Below the pieces are notes generated by a model that had not been told where the DNA came from, ran no database searches, and saw nothing but the letters and a program-made list of their open reading frames with translations. Shown one piece after another: positions 62,726 to 64,000 of a DNA stretch of 64,000 nt (positions within the stretch are counted from its first letter, which is position 1; every line of letters starts with the position of its first letter). The DNA comes from an uncultured Mucilaginibacter sp. (GTDB lineage Bacteria; Bacteroidota; Bacteroidia; Sphingobacteriales; Sphingobacteriaceae). The position numbers and the translations under genes were made by a program. The DNA is taken from contig NZ_CAMLHX010000003.1 of NCBI RefSeq assembly GCF_946479965.1, positions 62,001-126,000 on the forward strand, written 5' to 3'.

Positions 62726-63645
62726 CAAACTCCCATATCCTAATGATTCGCCCGGTAAACTTCGGGTATAACGAGCAAACGGCGGAAAGCAATGCGTTTC
62801 AAAATGCAAATGCCGACCAGCGGCAGGTGCAGGAGAAAGCTTTGGCTGAGTTTGATGCTTTTGTACAGCTTTTAAGAGACAATGGCGTTGATGTAACTGT
62901 TATAGAAGATACGCCTGAGCCACATACGCCTGATTCCATCTTCCCGAACAACTGGGTATCGTTCCATGAAGATGGCGATGTGTTTTTATATCCGATGCAG
63001 GCGGAGAATCGCCGGTTGGAACGACGCGAGGATATTATCAGGAAGTTAGAAGAGCGTTTTAAAGTGAATCATGTAATTGATTTAAGCCGTTTTGAAAAGC
63101 AGGGACAGTTTCTGGAGGGAACTGGAAGTATGGTAATGGATAGAGAAAACAAGATAGCTTACGCCTGTCTGTCGCCGCGTACCGATGAAGAAGTGTTGGA
63201 TACTTTCTGTGTACACGCGGGGTATAAACCGGTGCTTTTTAATGCGGTTGATCAAAATGGCAAAGCTATTTACCACACCAATGTTTTAATGGCCGTTGCC
63301 GCTAAATATGTGGTGATTTGCCTGGATGCCATAAGCGATGACGAAGAGGCAGAACGGGTGATTGATGCCATCGCAGAGAGTGGCAAAGAAATTATTGCCA
63401 TCAGTTTTGAGCAAATGAACCATTTTGCTGGTAACATGCTAGAGGTCTATAATAATAACGGCGAAAGTTTAATTGTGATGTCGCAGGCCGCATGGGATTC
63501 GTTAGATGATGAGCAGAAGGAAGTGCTATCCAGCTTCAGTAAACCTGTTTATGCTGATATCAGCACCATAGAAAAAAACGGCGGCGGCAGCGTAAGGTGC
63601 ATGATGGCGGAGGTTTGCTTGCCTGCGGCAGTTGATGGTTTATAG
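62719..63645 (+). CDS. ctlX: CtlX-like citrulline hydrolase / amidinotransferase-fold protein
   Basis: 308 residues from ATG 62719 (MNSNSHILMIRPVNFGYNEQT). Motifs: HTPDSIFPNNWVSFHEDGD, GTGSMVMDRENKIAYACLSPRT, the YHTNVLMAVAAKYVVICLDAI block with the catalytic His, HFAGNMLEV and a C-terminal catalytic Cys in GGGSVRCMMAEV. It matches the citrulline utilization hydrolase CtlX group of the guanidine-modifying superfamily. An upstream in-frame ATG at 62698 lies in a repeat and would add seven residues (MNHELSS) translated from the repeat; I prefer 62719. Confidence 0.85.
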   Translation: MNSNSHILMIRPVNFGYNEQTAESNAFQNANADQRQVQEKALAEFDAFVQLLRDNGVDVTVIEDTPEPHTPDSIFPNNWVSFHEDGDVFLYPMQAENRRLERREDIIRKLEERFKVNHVIDLSRFEKQGQFLEGTGSMVMDRENKIAYACLSPRTDEEVLDTFCVHAGYKPVLFNAVDQNGKAIYHTNVLMAVAAKYVVICLDAISDDEEAERVIDAIAESGKEIIAISFEQMNHFAGNMLEVYNNNGESLIVMSQAAWDSLDDEQKEVLSSFSKPVYADISTIEKNGGGSVRCMMAEVCLPAAVDGL

Positions 63646-63678
63646 ATCATAGTTCATAGTTCTTGGGTCATAGTTTAA
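63643..63678. repeat. AGTTCATAG-family repeat arm, copy 3
   Basis: TAGATCATAGTTCATAGTTC then TTGGGTCATAGTTT. One arm only, starting at the CtlX-like stop codon. Confidence 0.55.
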
Positions 63679-63715
63679 ATAGGTGCCGATGCGCTTGTTT
63701 GCTAAACTAAATTCA

Positions 63716-63856
63716 GGGGGTGATCCAAAATAAATGCGTTACCAAAAAATAAAATAGGTAAGTTATTGAATATTAATCAGTTAACTTTTACATATGAAAC
63801 TACTTATTCGTCAGGAAAACTAGCTATAGATTACTTGTAAATACATGATTACAAGC
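63716..63856. repeat. MITE-like interspersed element, copy 3 (GATCC family, decayed)
   Basis: GGGGGTGATCCAAAATAAATGCGT at the left, then TGAAACTACTTA, GTCAGGAAAACTAGCTATAG and TTACTTGTAA in the same order as copy 2 (7500). The other end with the GATCC tandem is missing or unrecognisable. The match is clear but diverged, so this is an old copy. It occupies most of the gap after the CtlX-like gene. Confidence 0.65.
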
Positions 63857-63918
63857 ATGTTGCGAAAGGCTAAAAATACAACAGGGTGAAGATCGCTCAA
63901 CTTGCGCTCCTTACCGCA

Positions 63919-64000
63919 TTATTTATCTTTAAAGATCAACTTATCCAGAGACATAGGTTTAACAATCTCATCGTACTCTGAGCCATGATTGACCCTGTAT
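63919..64000 (-). CDS. 3' end of an unidentified gene (partial)
   Basis: An open frame entering from the right edge and ending at TAA (63919-63921). The 26 visible residues are charged and helical in look (HGSEYDEIVKPMSLDKLIFKDK at the end). The codon content looks genuine, but the fragment is too short to identify. Confidence 0.5.
   Translation of the reverse strand, partial: YRVNHGSEYDEIVKPMSLDKLIFKDK

Overview
The window is about 64 kb of chromosome from a member of the Bacteroidota, most likely the Sphingobacteriaceae (Mucilaginibacter/Pedobacter-like). The evidence is the moderate AT bias, TAnnTTTG-type promoter boxes, the lack of clear Shine-Dalgarno sequences, many short lipoproteins and Ala-Gln signal-peptide ends, a TonB receptor paired with a surface lipoprotein, an archaeal-type ProRS and the characteristic gene families. 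The genus is inferred. No rRNA, tRNA, CRISPR array, prophage or transposase gene was seen.

Layout. 0-7.5 kb: a small lipoprotein, an FkbM methyltransferase, an SRPBCC protein, then a cobalamin-riboswitch-controlled uptake locus (BtuB-like receptor, BtuG-like beta-propeller lipoprotein, DUF6580 membrane protein) and a class III sirtuin. 7.5-16 kb: a GH28 pectinase-type enzyme, free-methionine sulfoxide reductase, alpha/beta hydrolase, 3-methyladenine glycosylase, an HDAC-like deacetylase, a MATE exporter and an AlbA_2/GNAT/DUF4442 operon. 16-25 kb: gyrA followed by two secreted TPR proteins, hemF, an MFS transporter, a cold-shock protein and a 1-Cys peroxiredoxin. 25.4-27.7 kb: six tandem paralogous secreted LTxxQ (Spy/CpxP-like) proteins. 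27.7-30.3 kb: bioF-bioD and a 3-hydroxyacyl-CoA dehydrogenase.

30.4-49.3 kb is an exopolysaccharide region: a half-length TolC-like protein, a Wzc-like copolymerase/kinase, several glycosyltransferases, an O-antigen ligase/polymerase, a flippase, an acyltransferase and a 49-residue membrane protein held between two overlapping genes. Inside it lie an esterase, a DUF1080 protein, two lipoproteins and a complete partner-switching cassette (membrane protein, receiver-PP2C phosphatase, STAS protein, HATPase kinase) with no sigma factor nearby. 49-64 kb: housekeeping genes (trans-sulfuration enzyme, proS, argS), outer-membrane proteins, a VIT-family transporter, an SDR enzyme and two amidinotransferase-fold enzymes (arginine-deiminase-like and CtlX-like), ending in the 3' end of an unidentified gene.

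The most unusual feature is the intergenic DNA. At least five unrelated families of short-word repeats occur between genes. The clearest is a ~220-232 bp MITE-like element with GGGGTGATCCAAA terminal inverted repeats and a 10-bp-periodic GATCCAAAA tandem at one end. It has two full-length copies in opposite orientation at either end of the cobalamin/sirtuin block and a decayed third copy near the right end. Other families use the words AGTTCATAG, GTCGGAAAG, ATGTGCA and TGCAACAC. Most have inverted arms around a core and sit directly after stop codons.
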